Part shown: piece after piece, positions 8,584 through 18,934 of the stretch | Layout: each line of letters starts with the position of its first letter | How positions within the stretch are numbered: the first letter of the stretch is position 1 | DNA from: Alteromonadaceae bacterium | Lineage (GTDB): Bacteria > Pseudomonadota > Gammaproteobacteria > Enterobacterales > Alteromonadaceae | Assembly (NCBI GenBank): GCA_013373625.1 | Contig: JABXHM010000009.1 | Coordinates: 40,033 to 104,032, forward strand | Reading direction: 5' to 3' | DNA: 64,000 bases | Notes under the pieces: model-generated | Databases searched by the model: none | What the model saw: the letters and a program-made list of their open reading frames with translations, nothing else | What the model was told of the DNA's origin: nothing | Program-made: the position numbers and the translations under genes

Positions 8584-10379
8584 TACTTTGATACCTTCAA
8601 TACGGCCAGGAACGCATCTTGTGGAAGCTCCACATTACCTACCTGTTTCATCCGTTTTTTACCTTCCTTTTGCTTTTGCAGCAGTTTTTTCTTACGGCTC
8701 ACGTCACCGCCATAGCACTTGGCGATAACATTTTTACGTAACTGTTTTACGGTACTACGGGCGACAATGTGATTCCCAATGGCAGCCTGAATTGCAATAT
8801 CAAACATTTGCCGTGGAATAAGTTCGCGTAATTTCTCAACTAAATCACGTCCGCGGAATTGGGCATTTTCTTTGTGCGTAATGATCGCCAGTGCATCAAC
8901 ACGTTCGCCATTGATAAGAATATCCAGGCGCACCATATCTGAGCTTTGGAAGCGTTTAAAGCTGTAGTCCAACGACGCAAAACCGCGGCTGGTTGATTTA
9001 AGCCTGTCAAAGAAGTCTAGTACCACTTCGGCCATTGGCAACTCATACACCACCGCGACCTGCTTACCGTGGTAACTCATATTCGTTTGCATGCCACGCT
9101 TTTCAACACATAACGTTATTACGTTACCGAGATATTCCTGCGGTACTAATATACTGGCTTCCACCATCGGCTCACGAATTTCTTCGATATCGTTAATGGC
9201 AGGCAGCTTGGATGGGTTATCCACTTCAATGACTTCGCCATTGGTTTTTAATACCTGATAATTTACTGTCGGCGCAGTGGTAATCAAATCCAGATCATAT
9301 TCCCGTTCAAGGCGTTCCTGAATAATTTCCATATGCAGCATGCCGAGGAATCCAATACGAAAACCAAAGCCCAGAGCCGCAGAACTTTCTGGCTCAAAAA
9401 ATAACGAAGCATCATTGAGACTAAGCTTATTCAGTGCATCACGAAAGTCTTCGTAATCATCAGAGCTAACCGGGAACAGCCCTGCATAAACCTGTGGTTT
9501 TACCTTCTTAAAACCAGGTAGCATTTTGTCTGCGGGTGACTTGGCCTGGGTAATGGTGTCACCGACTGGCGCGCCATGAATTTCTTTGATACCGGCGATA
9601 ATAAAACCAACCTCACCGGCTTTGAGGGTTTTACGCTCAACAGGTTTCGGCGTAAACACACCAATTTTGTCGGCCTGATGCACCTGACCATTTGACATGA
9701 TCTGGATTTTGTCTTTCACGTTAAGCTGGCCTTCGACGATGCGTACCAACGAGACAACCCCCTGGTAATTATCGAACCACGAATCAACGATAAGCGCCTT
9801 AAGTGGCACGTCCAGATCGCCTTCTGGCGGTGGAATTTGCTTAACAATAACTTCTAACACATCTTCGATACCAATGCCGGTTTTAGCCGAACAATGCACG
9901 GCATCCAAAGCATCAATACCAATAATATCTTCAATTTCTTCAGCGACCCGATCAGGCTCTGCCTGAGGCAGGTCGATTTTATTCAGAATCGGGACAACTT
10001 CCATATCCATATCAATCGCGGTATAACAGTTTGCAACCGTTTGCGCCTCAACGCCCTGTCCGGCATCAACCACCAACAGCGCCCCTTCACACGCCGCCAA
10101 TGAGCGCGACACTTCATAGCTAAAGTCTACGTGCCCTGGCGTATCGATAAAGTTGAGCTGATAGGTTTCGCCGTCCCGCGCTTTATAATCGAGCGTTACG
10201 CTTTGCGCCTTAATGGTAATTCCCCGCTCTCTTTCTAAATCCATGGAGTCCAGGACCTGCGCAGCCATTTCTCGCTCAGTTAAGCCCCCGCAATGTTGAA
10301 TCAGCCGATCCGACAAGGTCGACTTGCCGTGGTCAATGTGCGCAATGATAGAGAAGTTGCGTATGTGCTTATGTTGCAT
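8583..10379 (-). CDS. lepA: Elongation factor 4 (LepA), copy 1
   Basis: LepA is a ribosome-binding translational GTPase. The 598-residue protein has the full set of G motifs ([27 protein letters not shown]), EF-G-like domains II, III and V, and the LepA-specific C-terminal domain with [20 protein letters not shown], which contacts tRNA and rRNA. It starts with ATG at 10379, after a 182-base gap from rseC. It heads the tight lepA-lepB-rnc-era-pdxH-tatD run. A second, complete LepA is at 61581-63383. Confidence 0.98.
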   Translation of the reverse strand: MQHKHIRNFSIIAHIDHGKSTLSDRLIQHCGGLTEREMAAQVLDSMDLERERGITIKAQSVTLDYKARDGETYQLNFIDTPGHVDFSYEVSRSLAACEGALLVVDAGQGVEAQTVANCYTAIDMDMEVVPILNKIDLPQAEPDRVAEEIEDIIGIDALDAVHCSAKTGIGIEDVLEVIVKQIPPPEGDLDVPLKALIVDSWFDNYQGVVSLVRIVEGQLNVKDKIQIMSNGQVHQADKIGVFTPKPVERKTLKAGEVGFIIAGIKEIHGAPVGDTITQAKSPADKMLPGFKKVKPQVYAGLFPVSSDDYEDFRDALNKLSLNDASLFFEPESSAALGFGFRIGFLGMLHMEIIQERLEREYDLDLITTAPTVNYQVLKTNGEVIEVDNPSKLPAINDIEEIREPMVEASILVPQEYLGNVITLCVEKRGMQTNMSYHGKQVAVVYELPMAEVVLDFFDRLKSTSRGFASLDYSFKRFQSSDMVRLDILINGERVDALAIITHKENAQFRGRDLVEKLRELIPRQMFDIAIQAAIGNHIVARSTVKQLRKNVIAKCYGGDVSRKKKLLQKQKEGKKRMKQVGNVELPQDAFLAVLKVSK

Positions 10380-10561
10380 AATGCTTGGAAATTACCTACA
10401 AAATTTATTTGTTCAATCGCCTGCCGATATAGCCGTATTTTGAGAAAGCCGAATCGCCCAGACACCGTTCGAGGATGCGGATTTTACCTACTTATTGCCG
10501 TAAAAGCGAATATCAGGCTTAACTATTCACCAATGAACTAAGTTAGTTTACAACCGAGGGT

Positions 10562-11011
10562 TCACAGTGGCAGATCATTATCAGGTTGCTGACTAATGAT
10601 CACTGGCTCAAAGCGGCCATGTCGCTGACGTTTGAAAAAACGCGACACCAGCCACAGACTGCCACTGGCAGACAGTAGTGCAACAACAAACACAACAAGC
10701 TCGTGCCACGAGGTCAATTGGCTAAGCAACACCGCACTACCGACAAGGCTCATTAGGGGGACGATATACAACAGCCAGGAAGCTAACAAAACACGTTGCT
10801 CAGGGATGCCTATTGTGACGTTATCTCCGACCCTAAGCGGCAGCGGTGAGCGCAGTGAAAGGAATTGTTGGCGGGGAGTAAACGCTTTGGCCACCGCACT
10901 GGTGCCGCAGTCACTGCTTACCTGACACTGGCTGCACCCTGTTTTAACCGAAGCGCTAACGGTAATTAAATCATCGTCTACGGCTACGACAGTGGCTGTT
11001 TCGGTAATCAT
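10562..11011 (-). CDS. rseC: RseC/MucC-like sigma-E operon membrane protein
   Basis: RseC is an inner-membrane protein of the sigma-E operon with a positive effect on the stress response and an ill-defined redox or iron-sulfur role. The 149-residue protein has an N-terminal domain with four cysteines (CSQCQ, then C after five more residues), a pair of membrane helices around residues 75-120, and a basic tail. The cysteine cluster and helix pair are family hallmarks. It begins one base after the rseB stop, so it is cotranscribed with rpoE-rseA-rseB. Confidence 0.92.
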   Translation of the reverse strand: MITETATVVAVDDDLITVSASVKTGCSQCQVSSDCGTSAVAKAFTPRQQFLSLRSPLPLRVGDNVTIGIPEQRVLLASWLLYIVPLMSLVGSAVLLSQLTSWHELVVFVVALLSASGSLWLVSRFFKRQRHGRFEPVIISQQPDNDLPL

Positions 11012-12091
11012 TCAGGTCCCAACAGCACGCAGTGAATGGGCTATTTCGTAAGCAGTCGCTGGCGGCACTTTACCAATGACGGTAATTTGTATTTGCCCGG
11101 TTGTAAGAGATAAAAATGTGTTGGTAGAGTGGCGCAGCACCACATCTGAATCAAGCGAATCCTGGGCAGGCTGAACATACACCGACACATCAACCATACC
11201 GTCACTGAACAACTTATATTCAACAACCTGTCCGGTCATCGCGAGACGGCGGGTTTCGCGCTTAATTTCTTCCATGCCCACAGGCATAAACTGAACTTCC
11301 CACTGGTGCTGACGTGTTTTGGGTGTCATTGCCACCGCACTTGGCAATGCCTGTGGATTAATTTTGGCAAAGTACGGTGCAGGCTCAAGACTAATTTTCA
11401 GACCGGTCACCTGGACTTGTTCAAGCAACGCACCTTGTAAATCTACCATGTTGAGTTTGAGCAACATGCCGGTTTCTTCGTCGAGCCATAACTGATAATT
11501 ATAGCGTTTGTTATCACGGCTAACGATTCGCAGTTGCTGTGCAGGCCGCCCGGACACACGGGTTCGACCAATGGTAATAAATTGATACGCATCCACCAGC
11601 GCCTCTGGCTCATACAACAAATCACTGGGCAGCGGACCTGTGATAGCATCGGCGTAAATGCTGTAAGGCTGTACATCCGGCTCAAATACACTGACCACAT
11701 TGCCAAGCCGAATCATTTCTTGTCCGGGGCCATTTTGTAAATTCAGCTGCTCTGCTTCCAGGCCGTTTTCAAGTACCGCATGACGCCACAAATAAGGAAT
11801 GACTTCCTGACCAGGGCGAGTGAGCACAAATGACACTTCAAAGTTGGATTGGCGATTCGCGTCGGCCAGCCGTTGTAACCACTCTAACCCATTGAGCGAC
11901 AATCTTTCTGTAGCGTCACTGTCGGCAGGATTGCCTGGCGAGTCTGCCGACGGCTCAGATGATTCTTTGTCACTGTCACTTTGTTGCGATACGGCTGCTG
12001 CGGGGTTTACCACTAACAGGCCTGCCACAAATAACAAACGCACTGCCAGAGCAGTGCGTTGTTTAATAAAACGCATCGTTAATGTCTTCAT
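11012..12091 (-). CDS. rseB: RseB/MucB sigma-E regulatory periplasmic protein
   Basis: RseB binds the periplasmic part of RseA, shields it from DegS cleavage and senses mislocalised lipoprotein or LPS. The 359-residue protein has a basic start, a hydrophobic signal segment at about residues 14-34 and an acidic Ser/Asp-rich linker (about 35-65). It then has the LolA/LppX-like N-terminal domain and the smaller C-terminal domain with QVQFMPVGMEEIKRE. It starts where rseA stops and runs directly into rseC. The low-complexity linker after the signal peptide is longer than I expect for the family. Confidence 0.94.
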   Translation of the reverse strand: MKTLTMRFIKQRTALAVRLLFVAGLLVVNPAAAVSQQSDSDKESSEPSADSPGNPADSDATERLSLNGLEWLQRLADANRQSNFEVSFVLTRPGQEVIPYLWRHAVLENGLEAEQLNLQNGPGQEMIRLGNVVSVFEPDVQPYSIYADAITGPLPSDLLYEPEALVDAYQFITIGRTRVSGRPAQQLRIVSRDNKRYNYQLWLDEETGMLLKLNMVDLQGALLEQVQVTGLKISLEPAPYFAKINPQALPSAVAMTPKTRQHQWEVQFMPVGMEEIKRETRRLAMTGQVVEYKLFSDGMVDVSVYVQPAQDSLDSDVVLRHSTNTFLSLTTGQIQITVIGKVPPATAYEIAHSLRAVGT

Positions 12092-12681
12092 TAAGGCTGG
12101 TTAGCTTCAGGATCCATTAATTGTTTTGATTGCTCTTCGGCTTGCTTTAGCTTTAATTGCTGCTCATGGTCAGCAATTAACGCATTAATCTGACGACGCT
12201 TTTGCAATTTTGTGTCGTTATCGACGCTTTGCATATTCCCCACAATATTGCTTTGTTCCAAGCTGACTGGCGCCATACCAGCCTGCGGAATGCCAAAGGT
12301 TTGGTAGGTCGTAAACGGTTCTTCCGGAGCTGGAAGGTTAGCCTGCTGAACACCTAATATGACCGCCGCAGCCACTGACGCTGCCACTGCAAACTGACCA
12401 GACTGACGTACCAAAGGCACAATTTTGCCAATTACGGGCAGTGATTTCCATTTTGACCTCGGGGCCAATACGGTTGCTTCGTTATCTAACGCTGCCGCAA
12501 CCTGAGCAGTAATATCAAATTCTGGCATGACCGAAGCCTCTTTACGTAATCCACTACGGATCACATGGTAGCTCCGCCATTTTGCCAGTAATTCACTATC
12601 GTTTTTAATAGTGTCTACGAACTCACTTTCATTGAGTTCGCCATCCATAAAAGCCGATAATTTTTCGTGTTGCTGCGTCAT
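12091..12681 (-). CDS. rseA: Anti-sigma-E factor RseA
   Basis: RseA holds sigma-E at the membrane and is cut in steps by DegS and RseP under envelope stress. The 196-residue protein has the cytoplasmic anti-sigma domain first (EKLSAFMDGELNE), then a single membrane segment near residues 97-114 (FAVAASVAAAVILGV), then a periplasmic Gln-rich tail. This is the expected inverted-anchor layout. It begins 97 bases downstream of rpoE and abuts rseB. Confidence 0.95.
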   Translation of the reverse strand: MTQQHEKLSAFMDGELNESEFVDTIKNDSELLAKWRSYHVIRSGLRKEASVMPEFDITAQVAAALDNEATVLAPRSKWKSLPVIGKIVPLVRQSGQFAVAASVAAAVILGVQQANLPAPEEPFTTYQTFGIPQAGMAPVSLEQSNIVGNMQSVDNDTKLQKRRQINALIADHEQQLKLKQAEEQSKQLMDPEANQP

Positions 12682-12778
12682 ATTGTACTTTCCTGGTTAC
12701 GCCCGACTGATTTATACACAGCCATTAGACCACCGTTTCAAATTCTACTTTAACTTATCCTGGCCCTAAAGCTCAATA

Positions 12779-13357
12779 TCAAGTTTCCAGTAATGGTTGA
12801 ATGACTTTATCTATTGCTTCCCTGGCTCTGAATATCCTTGAACGTACGGTTCCGACAGGACAAGCCATTACATTTGCAATATCTTCATAACTGAGCCCTT
12901 CGATTTCTCGCAGAGTAATTGCCATACGCAAATCATCTGGTAGCTTTTCCATTGCGTTATATAACGTCGACTCCAGTTCATCGGTCAGCACACTACGTTC
13001 TGGTGAAGAATGCTCTTTTAAAGCATCGCTGCCTTCAAAGTAATCTGCATCTTCAGCATCTACATCACTCGCCGGCGGCTTACGCCCCTGTGCCACGATG
13101 TAATTTTTTGCACTGTTAACGGCAATGCGATACAACCACGTGTAAAATGCACTGTCGCCCCGAAAATTCGGTAACGCCCGGTAGGCTTTAATAAAAGCTT
13201 CCTGCGTGACATCAGCTACATCGCCGGTGTTTTTCACATAGCGCGATACCAAATGCATTACTTTATGCTGATAGCGCGTTACGAGTAAGTTAAACGCATT
13301 TTTATCGCCCTGCTGGACGCGTTCAACCAACTGTTGATCAGTTATCTGCTCGCTCAT
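12779..13357 (-). CDS. rpoE: RNA polymerase sigma factor RpoE (sigma-24)
   Basis: RpoE is the extracytoplasmic-function sigma factor for envelope stress. The 192-residue protein contains region 2 with DVADVTQEAFIKAYRAL for -10 recognition, and region 4 with LREIEGLSYEDIA and CPVGTVRSRIFRARE as the helix-turn-helix for the -35 element. It is the first gene of rpoE-rseA-rseB-rseC and is preceded by a sigma-E type promoter at 13411-13437, which implies autoregulation. nadB lies divergently upstream, an arrangement common in gammaproteobacteria. Confidence 0.97.
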   Translation of the reverse strand: MSEQITDQQLVERVQQGDKNAFNLLVTRYQHKVMHLVSRYVKNTGDVADVTQEAFIKAYRALPNFRGDSAFYTWLYRIAVNSAKNYIVAQGRKPPASDVDAEDADYFEGSDALKEHSSPERSVLTDELESTLYNAMEKLPDDLRMAITLREIEGLSYEDIANVMACPVGTVRSRIFRAREAIDKVIQPLLET

Positions 13358-13410
13358 TCGAGCTATTTCTCCTACTAACTAAATCCCAAACAGCTCATGC
13401 AAGCAATTGA

Positions 13411-13437
13411 GTAGACTTCGTGTTTTGCAAAAAGTTC
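13411..13437 (-). promoter_or_regulatory. Sigma-E type promoter in front of rpoE
   Basis: Reading the minus strand, GAACTT (13437-13432) is followed by 16 bases and TCTAC (13415-13411). The sigma-E consensus is GGAACTT, about 16 bases, TCTGA. The -35 element and spacing are close and the -10 is partial. Placement 54 bases before the rpoE ATG fits the known autoregulation of rpoE operons. Confidence 0.6.
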
Positions 13438-13583
13438 GCAAAGAGTGTGATCTTTTTTTATTAAACCGAGCTAATCAACCTGTTAATATTGAAAAACCAC
13501 GCTGGTATGGTGTTTAACCTTTTACGTTTGCGCCGAGTTTTATTAGACTTGCCAGAAATCACGCATTGTGAACCTTACACTAC

Positions 13584-15269
13584 ATGAATTCAAATTCTTC
13601 TTCATCTACTTCAACGGTTGTTGCCGGCGACGCCAACATTGAGCATAGCTGTGACGTACTCATTATTGGCTCCGGCGCTGCCGGTTTGAGCCTGGCCCTT
13701 TCTCTCGCTAATTACTGTCGTATAATCCTGGTGAGTAAAAGCGACTGTAATGAAGGTTCAACGCGCTACGCTCAGGGTGGCATTGCAGCGGTGTTCGATG
13801 AACGCGATTCCATTGAGTCTCACGTGCAGGATACATTAGAGGCGGGTGGTCATTTATGCGATGAAGAAGTTGTTCGCTTCACGGCGCAAAATGCCAAGAG
13901 CGCAATGGAATGGCTGATCGAGCACGGTGTCCCCTTTGATCAGGAAAATAGCGATAACGGTAATAATCGTTATCACCTTACGCGCGAGGGCGGTCATAGT
14001 TACAGGCGCATATTGCACGCCGCAGACGCAACCGGCGAAGCCCTGCAAATTACCTTAAACGATGCGGTATCACAGCACCCTAACATTCATATTTTCGAGC
14101 GTTATAACGCTATCGACTTAATTAAAAGTGAGCATACAAATAATCACTGCAAAGGTGTCTATGTCTGGAACCGAAAGCGTCAGCAGGTAGAAGTAATTCG
14201 CAGCCGCTTTATAACGCTTGCTACCGGCGGTGCCAGTAAAGTCTATCAGTATACGTCTAATCCGGATATCGCCAGCGGTGACGGTATTGCCATGGCCTGG
14301 CGTGCTGGTTGCCGGGTCGCTAATATGGAATTCAACCAGTTTCACCCGACCTGTTTATTTCACCCTCAGGCGCGCAACTTTTTGATTTCGGAGGCGTTAC
14401 GTGGTGAAGGGGCAAAGCTTGTGCATGCCGACGGTACACCGTTTATGGAAAAGTTTGATGCTCGTAAAGAACTTGCCCCACGCGATGTCGTGGCGCGTGC
14501 CATTGACTACGAAATGAAACGCCTTGGCGCTGACTGTATGTATTTAGACATTAGCCACAAGCCAGCCGATTTTATTGTAAAACATTTTCCTAATATTTAT
14601 CGGCGCTGCCGCTCACTCGGTATTGATATTACCCGCGAGCCTATTCCGGTAGTGCCAGCAGCGCACTACAGTTGTGGCGGAGTCATGACCGATATCAATG
14701 CCCGCACAGATCTGGATAATGTTTATGCAGTAGGCGAAGTCGCTTATACCGGCCTGCACGGGGCCAATCGCATGGCATCAAATTCGTTGCTGGAGTGCGT
14801 AGTGTTTGCCCGCTCGGCGGCAGAGCATATACTGGCTCGTTTAGATGAGCCCGCATCTGAAGAGTCCATTTCGCCCTGGGATGAAAGTAAAGTCACCAAC
14901 TCAGACGAAGAAGTAATTATTCAGCACAACTGGCACGAGTTACGCTTATTTATGTGGGATTATGTTGGCATAGTGCGGACCAACAAACGCCTTGAGCGGG
15001 CCATGCGAAGAATTAAACTGCTGGAACAGGAAATTACCGAGTATTATTCAAACTTTCGTGTCAGTAATAACCTGTTGGAACTGCGCAATCTGGTCACCGT
15101 GGCAGAACTCATTGTTCGTTGTGCCATGCAACGCAAGGAAAGTCGGGGCCTGCATTATAATCTCGATTACCCTGAACGCTCTGCATCAGGTAAAGCGTCA
15201 GTACTGACCCCGTTAAAGTCCAATAGTACGCCAGAACCCGGCAAGCTGACTGGCGGTTTTGAGCAATAG
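13584..15269 (+). CDS. nadB: L-aspartate oxidase NadB
   Basis: NadB oxidises L-aspartate to iminoaspartate with FAD, the first step of de novo NAD synthesis. The 561-residue protein has the dinucleotide motif [13 protein letters not shown] near residue 26 and [12 protein letters not shown]. It also has HHxRxGGHS-type residues ([14 protein letters not shown]), the catalytic region [10 protein letters not shown], and [14 protein letters not shown] near the C-terminal cap. The helical C-terminal domain is complete, and the protein ends in a polar tail slightly longer than usual. NadE, the last NAD enzyme, is encoded at 18935-19768. Confidence 0.97.
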   Translation: MNSNSSSSTSTVVAGDANIEHSCDVLIIGSGAAGLSLALSLANYCRIILVSKSDCNEGSTRYAQGGIAAVFDERDSIESHVQDTLEAGGHLCDEEVVRFTAQNAKSAMEWLIEHGVPFDQENSDNGNNRYHLTREGGHSYRRILHAADATGEALQITLNDAVSQHPNIHIFERYNAIDLIKSEHTNNHCKGVYVWNRKRQQVEVIRSRFITLATGGASKVYQYTSNPDIASGDGIAMAWRAGCRVANMEFNQFHPTCLFHPQARNFLISEALRGEGAKLVHADGTPFMEKFDARKELAPRDVVARAIDYEMKRLGADCMYLDISHKPADFIVKHFPNIYRRCRSLGIDITREPIPVVPAAHYSCGGVMTDINARTDLDNVYAVGEVAYTGLHGANRMASNSLLECVVFARSAAEHILARLDEPASEESISPWDESKVTNSDEEVIIQHNWHELRLFMWDYVGIVRTNKRLERAMRRIKLLEQEITEYYSNFRVSNNLLELRNLVTVAELIVRCAMQRKESRGLHYNLDYPERSASGKASVLTPLKSNSTPEPGKLTGGFEQ

Positions 15270-15271
15270 GG

Positions 15272-16123
15272 TTACTCGCCTGCAATGAAACCCTGCACAA
15301 AGGTTTCAGCATGCTCTGTGTGGCTGGTTGACTGCAAAGAGAAACAATGACCTTCACCGCCAGAGCCAGCGAGTAAATCCACTTCAGCAGGCACAAGTAT
15401 GGGGCGCTTGAAGGAGAACGACAGTGCCTCTCCCCGGAGTTGCTGCCGCGTATCGAAAGCAGCAATTGCGCGTGCGCTGGAGAACATACCGTGCACGATG
15501 GCACGTTTGAAACCAAACATACGTGCCGTTAGTGCACTTAAATGTATAGGATTAACATCGCCAGAAATCCACGCGTAGCGGCGCACATCAGCAGGACTGA
15601 ATGACAACGTCGCCACGTTGGTATCATTCATAATAACCCCATTATTATGTCCTTCATAAGGGGCTAAACCATGTATTTGGCCAGCACGCCGCATTAAGTA
15701 GGTACCAGTGGCGTCGTAAACCCGCCTACCCCGTTGTGAAGCGGTAACCTGAACAACCACTGCCAGCCCTTTGCGGTGCTGATAAACCTGATTAAATCGC
15801 GCTACCATTTCGCAGGGAATATCGACCCTGGCATCAGCGTATTCAGCAACAACGTTATCCAAATGCACCAGCCCCAGCAACGCAAACGGACTTTTCGGAT
15901 GGGATAATAGCTTAAGCTGTAACGATAACGATCGCACTTGCCAGTAAAGCGGGTGCACCAATATTGGATTGTCCCATTTCACCAATTTACAGTAGCGCTC
16001 ATAGTGCTTAACGTTGGGTAAAAACGTTTGCCACATCACCGGGGCACGCTGCAATGACTCTAAACTGGCAGCCGTTACAGGAACGCGTTTTTTAAGTATT
16101 GCTTTAGTGTACAAATTAACCAA
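15272..16123 (-). CDS. MaoC-like hotdog hydratase
   Basis: A 283-residue protein of the MaoC dehydratase family. The C-terminal hotdog half, about residues 165-280, carries the (R)-specific enoyl-CoA hydratase signature: GDVNPIHLS followed by FKRAIVHGMFS, which contains the Asp and His expected for catalysis. The N-terminal half resembles a degenerate second hotdog without the motif, as in double-hotdog hydratases. The likely substrates are acyl-CoA or acyl-ACP intermediates, but the pathway cannot be told. It is convergent with nadB (two-base gap) and sits directly after the ygfX-like gene, with which it may be cotranscribed. Confidence 0.83.
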   Translation of the reverse strand: MVNLYTKAILKKRVPVTAASLESLQRAPVMWQTFLPNVKHYERYCKLVKWDNPILVHPLYWQVRSLSLQLKLLSHPKSPFALLGLVHLDNVVAEYADARVDIPCEMVARFNQVYQHRKGLAVVVQVTASQRGRRVYDATGTYLMRRAGQIHGLAPYEGHNNGVIMNDTNVATLSFSPADVRRYAWISGDVNPIHLSALTARMFGFKRAIVHGMFSSARAIAAFDTRQQLRGEALSFSFKRPILVPAEVDLLAGSGGEGHCFSLQSTSHTEHAETFVQGFIAGE

Positions 16124-16564
16124 TCAGAGAATTCCTTGCCGAAATATAATTCTGGCCAACCGCCGATAGCTGAGTTCGCTGGTTTGCTTACGAAAAATCC
16201 ATAGCCTTTTGCGCCGGCCTGTGAGTTCGCTCACCATGACTACATATAATGCAAAAGGTAATAATTTAGAGCGACCTTCAATTTGCCATGCTTCGTGACT
16301 GTCGGCACCTTCATCCACAACCGGCAGCCACCGGCCAGACTCTGTGACCGCTATCTGCTGTTCCGGGTTCGATTGTTCTTGTGATTTGCGCAACGGATAA
16401 CACCAGAACAGTACGAGTGAAATAATGCACAAAAGCAGTGTCCATTCGAACTGTTCGCTAAGCATCACCACAATTATAAATGCAGCAGCGCTCAGTAACA
16501 GACGCGCCCTCCACCAGCACGCCGTATTAGCCAGGCTAACGTTATACTTTGACTCGGTTAACAA
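16124..16564 (-). CDS. YgfX/CptA-like membrane protein
   Basis: This 146-residue protein has two close membrane helices at about residues 20-56, followed by a soluble domain. It overlaps the end of sdhE by 23 bases. The sdhE-ygfX pair and the helix-hairpin layout identify it as YgfX family (also called CptA), proposed to act with SdhE/CptB as an inhibitor of cell division or on flavoprotein assembly. Sequence similarity is weak across this family, so the call leans on synteny. The apparent start is TTG at 16564; no ATG lies near. Confidence 0.75.
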   Translation of the reverse strand: MLTESKYNVSLANTACWWRARLLLSAAAFIIVVMLSEQFEWTLLLCIISLVLFWCYPLRKSQEQSNPEQQIAVTESGRWLPVVDEGADSHEAWQIEGRSKLLPFALYVVMVSELTGRRKRLWIFRKQTSELSYRRLARIIFRQGIL

Positions 16565-16820
16565 CGGTTGCCACTAACTTGGCTAATTCTGGATCTTCAC
16601 AACGTTGATGGCCCATAAACCAGGCAAACAAGTCAGGATCGTCGCATGCTAATAACCGCTCAAAGGTTTCTTTATCCTGTTCCGACAGTTCATTAAAGGC
16701 TTCTTCTACAAACGGCAGCAATAATACATCCAGCTCCAGCATGCCGCGACGGCACGCCCATTTTAATCGAGCATAACGTTTTGCAGTAAACATAACAGGT
16801 TGATTCTGTGTAATTGACAT
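16542..16820 (-). CDS. sdhE: Succinate dehydrogenase flavinylation factor SdhE (YgfY/CptB)
   Basis: SdhE helps attach FAD covalently to SdhA and FrdA. The 92-residue protein carries the diagnostic RRGMLELD motif near residue 25, with the Arg-Gly pair needed for flavinylation, then FNELSEQDKETFERLLACDDPDLFAWFMG, the all-helical fold typical of the family. It is divergent from ygfZ, with a 171-base gap, as in E. coli. Confidence 0.95.
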   Translation of the reverse strand: MSITQNQPVMFTAKRYARLKWACRRGMLELDVLLLPFVEEAFNELSEQDKETFERLLACDDPDLFAWFMGHQRCEDPELAKLVATVVNRVKV

Positions 16821-16991
16821 GATCGCAAATATATCACGGTTGGTGGGAGGTTGATACTGACCTAAAGCCCCTTCGGATCGGTTTTATATTAGTATAAATC
16901 ACGCTTAACCAAAGTCCCCCTTGATCTTCGTTTATTGCGCCCCACATAGTTACCAGACTGCTGATAAATTACCAATGAGCGTGCTTATTAT

Positions 16992-17987
16992 ATGCAACCA
17001 CAACAAGTAATGCCTGCTAACCTGAATGACCTGCCGGCCAATTTTGTCGTTCCTTTGGACGCTATGGCAGGGGTCCAGCTAACTGGTGAGGACGCCAGCA
17101 CTTTCCTGCACAGCCAGCTTACTGTCGACGTTAAGAAACTGGCAGAGGGCCAGGTTCGCCGCACTGCCCATTGTGACTTCAAAGGTAAGAGCTGGAGCAT
17201 CAGTTTACTCGCGCGTAGTGCATCAGCTTTTATATTGTTAGCCCCGCAGGCAGCGTTGAACGCGACTACGGCGCAGCTACAAAAATATGGTGTATTTTCT
17301 AAAATCACCATTGCTCAGAACCAACCCGACTATCGCTATTTTTGCGTCACTGGTGACGCTGCCAAAGCACAGCTCAAAGCCCTCTTCCCGACGTTGCCCG
17401 ACACCGCGCTGACGTTATCAGAATCACCGGCAGGTATGTGTTTACAACTCGATTATCCGGCAGAGACCTTATTAGTGGGCATTCATTCACATCAGGTTGA
17501 AACATTCGAAGAATTAATGGCCCAAAGTGATATTGGCTTTTACGCAGAGGCTGTCTTTGCTGCGCGACAAATTCAATCGGGTATTCCATGGTTAACCGCT
17601 GAATCTCAGGTTAATCAATATGTACCGCAAATGATGAATCTGCAGGCGCTTAACGCGATTGATTTCAATAAGGGCTGCTACATGGGCCAGGAAGTTGTGG
17701 CCCGAACGCGCTATTTAGGTAAAAACAAACGCGCAGCGATGGTGTTTAAACTGAATACGGCATTGTCTTCAGTTCAGACAACCAATGACGAGGCTGTGCA
17801 ACTGGAAAAGCAAGCTGGTGAACACTGGCGCTCGGGGGGGACGATACTACAACTCGCCGAACTGGGCGAAGAGACCTGGATACTGGCAATTGTAAACAAT
17901 AACACCACTTTTGATGACGTCTTCCGGCTTTCGACTTTTACCTCGGCAGAGTTGATCCATTGTGACTTGCCGTATACGCTAGATTAA
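16992..17987 (+). CDS. ygfZ: tRNA-modifying protein YgfZ (folate-binding, iron-sulfur repair)
   Basis: YgfZ is a tetrahydrofolate-binding relative of GcvT that maintains certain iron-sulfur enzymes such as MiaB. The 331-residue protein has the DxxTFLHSQLTVDV-like segment near residue 40 and the hallmark KGCYMGQEVVART near residue 225, whose Cys is the conserved functional residue. Length matches E. coli YgfZ (326). It is monocistronic or leads into the SlyD-like gene 48 bases downstream. Confidence 0.95.
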   Translation: MQPQQVMPANLNDLPANFVVPLDAMAGVQLTGEDASTFLHSQLTVDVKKLAEGQVRRTAHCDFKGKSWSISLLARSASAFILLAPQAALNATTAQLQKYGVFSKITIAQNQPDYRYFCVTGDAAKAQLKALFPTLPDTALTLSESPAGMCLQLDYPAETLLVGIHSHQVETFEELMAQSDIGFYAEAVFAARQIQSGIPWLTAESQVNQYVPQMMNLQALNAIDFNKGCYMGQEVVARTRYLGKNKRAAMVFKLNTALSSVQTTNDEAVQLEKQAGEHWRSGGTILQLAELGEETWILAIVNNNTTFDDVFRLSTFTSAELIHCDLPYTLD

Positions 17988-18035
17988 TAACTGGTTAATT
18001 CCAACATTCACTTTAGAACCACTAAGGTAGGTAAT

Positions 18036-18515
18036 ATGCAAATTTCTCCAAATAGTGTCGTAACGCTACACTACACAGTAAGCACTGAAGACGGCACGGA
18101 GCTGGACTCTTCAACGGGTGGCGAGCCACTCTCTGCACTGCTGGGCAGTCGTTTTTTGATTAGTGGGCTTGAAGATGCGTTACAGGGAAAATCATCCGGC
18201 GAGAAATTTGAAGTGACCATTGAGCCAGAAAAAGCGTACGGTGAGCGACTTGATCATTTGGTACAAGCAGTGCCTGCAACCATGTTTGACGGCATGGATG
18301 TAGAGCCTGGCATGCAGTTTCGGGCGACTACCGATGCCGGGGAGCAATCTGTCATTGTTGTAGAAAAAACCGATGACGAAGTCATTATCGATGGCAACCA
18401 TCCACTGGCAGGCATTGCCCTGACCTTTTCGGTTGAAGTGCTGGATGTGCGCGAACCGACCCAGGAAGAGCTCACTCATGGCCACGTTCATGGACCAGGT
18501 GGTTGTAACCACTAA
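18036..18515 (+). CDS. SlyD-like FKBP-type peptidyl-prolyl isomerase
   Basis: A 159-residue FKBP-type isomerase and chaperone. The short FKBP fold begins LHYTVSTEDGTELDSS and includes GLEDALQGKSSGEKF. The insert-in-flap chaperone domain covers about residues 70-120, and the chain returns with DGNHPLAGIALTF. The C-terminal tail HGHVHGPGGCNH is a short metal-binding tail of the SlyD type, much reduced compared with E. coli SlyD. A different, tail-less FKBP (FkpB) is encoded at 33332-33781. A strong terminator follows at 18532-18562. Confidence 0.93.
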   Translation: MQISPNSVVTLHYTVSTEDGTELDSSTGGEPLSALLGSRFLISGLEDALQGKSSGEKFEVTIEPEKAYGERLDHLVQAVPATMFDGMDVEPGMQFRATTDAGEQSVIVVEKTDDEVIIDGNHPLAGIALTFSVEVLDVREPTQEELTHGHVHGPGGCNH

Positions 18516-18531
18516 CATGCCGTCAGGCAAT

Positions 18532-18562
18532 AAAAAGCGGCGTGCTTAGCACTCCGCTTTTT
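18532..18562. terminator. Bidirectional terminator between the SlyD-like gene and glnB
   Basis: A long interrupted stem: AAAAAGCGG, then GTGCT pairing with AGCAC, then CCGCTTTTTT. It lies between two convergent genes and has A/T tracts on both sides, so it can stop transcription from either direction. Confidence 0.85.
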
Positions 18563-18589
18563 TATTCGAATCGGCTTTATCAGGTTAAG

Positions 18590-18934
<345 letters not shown>

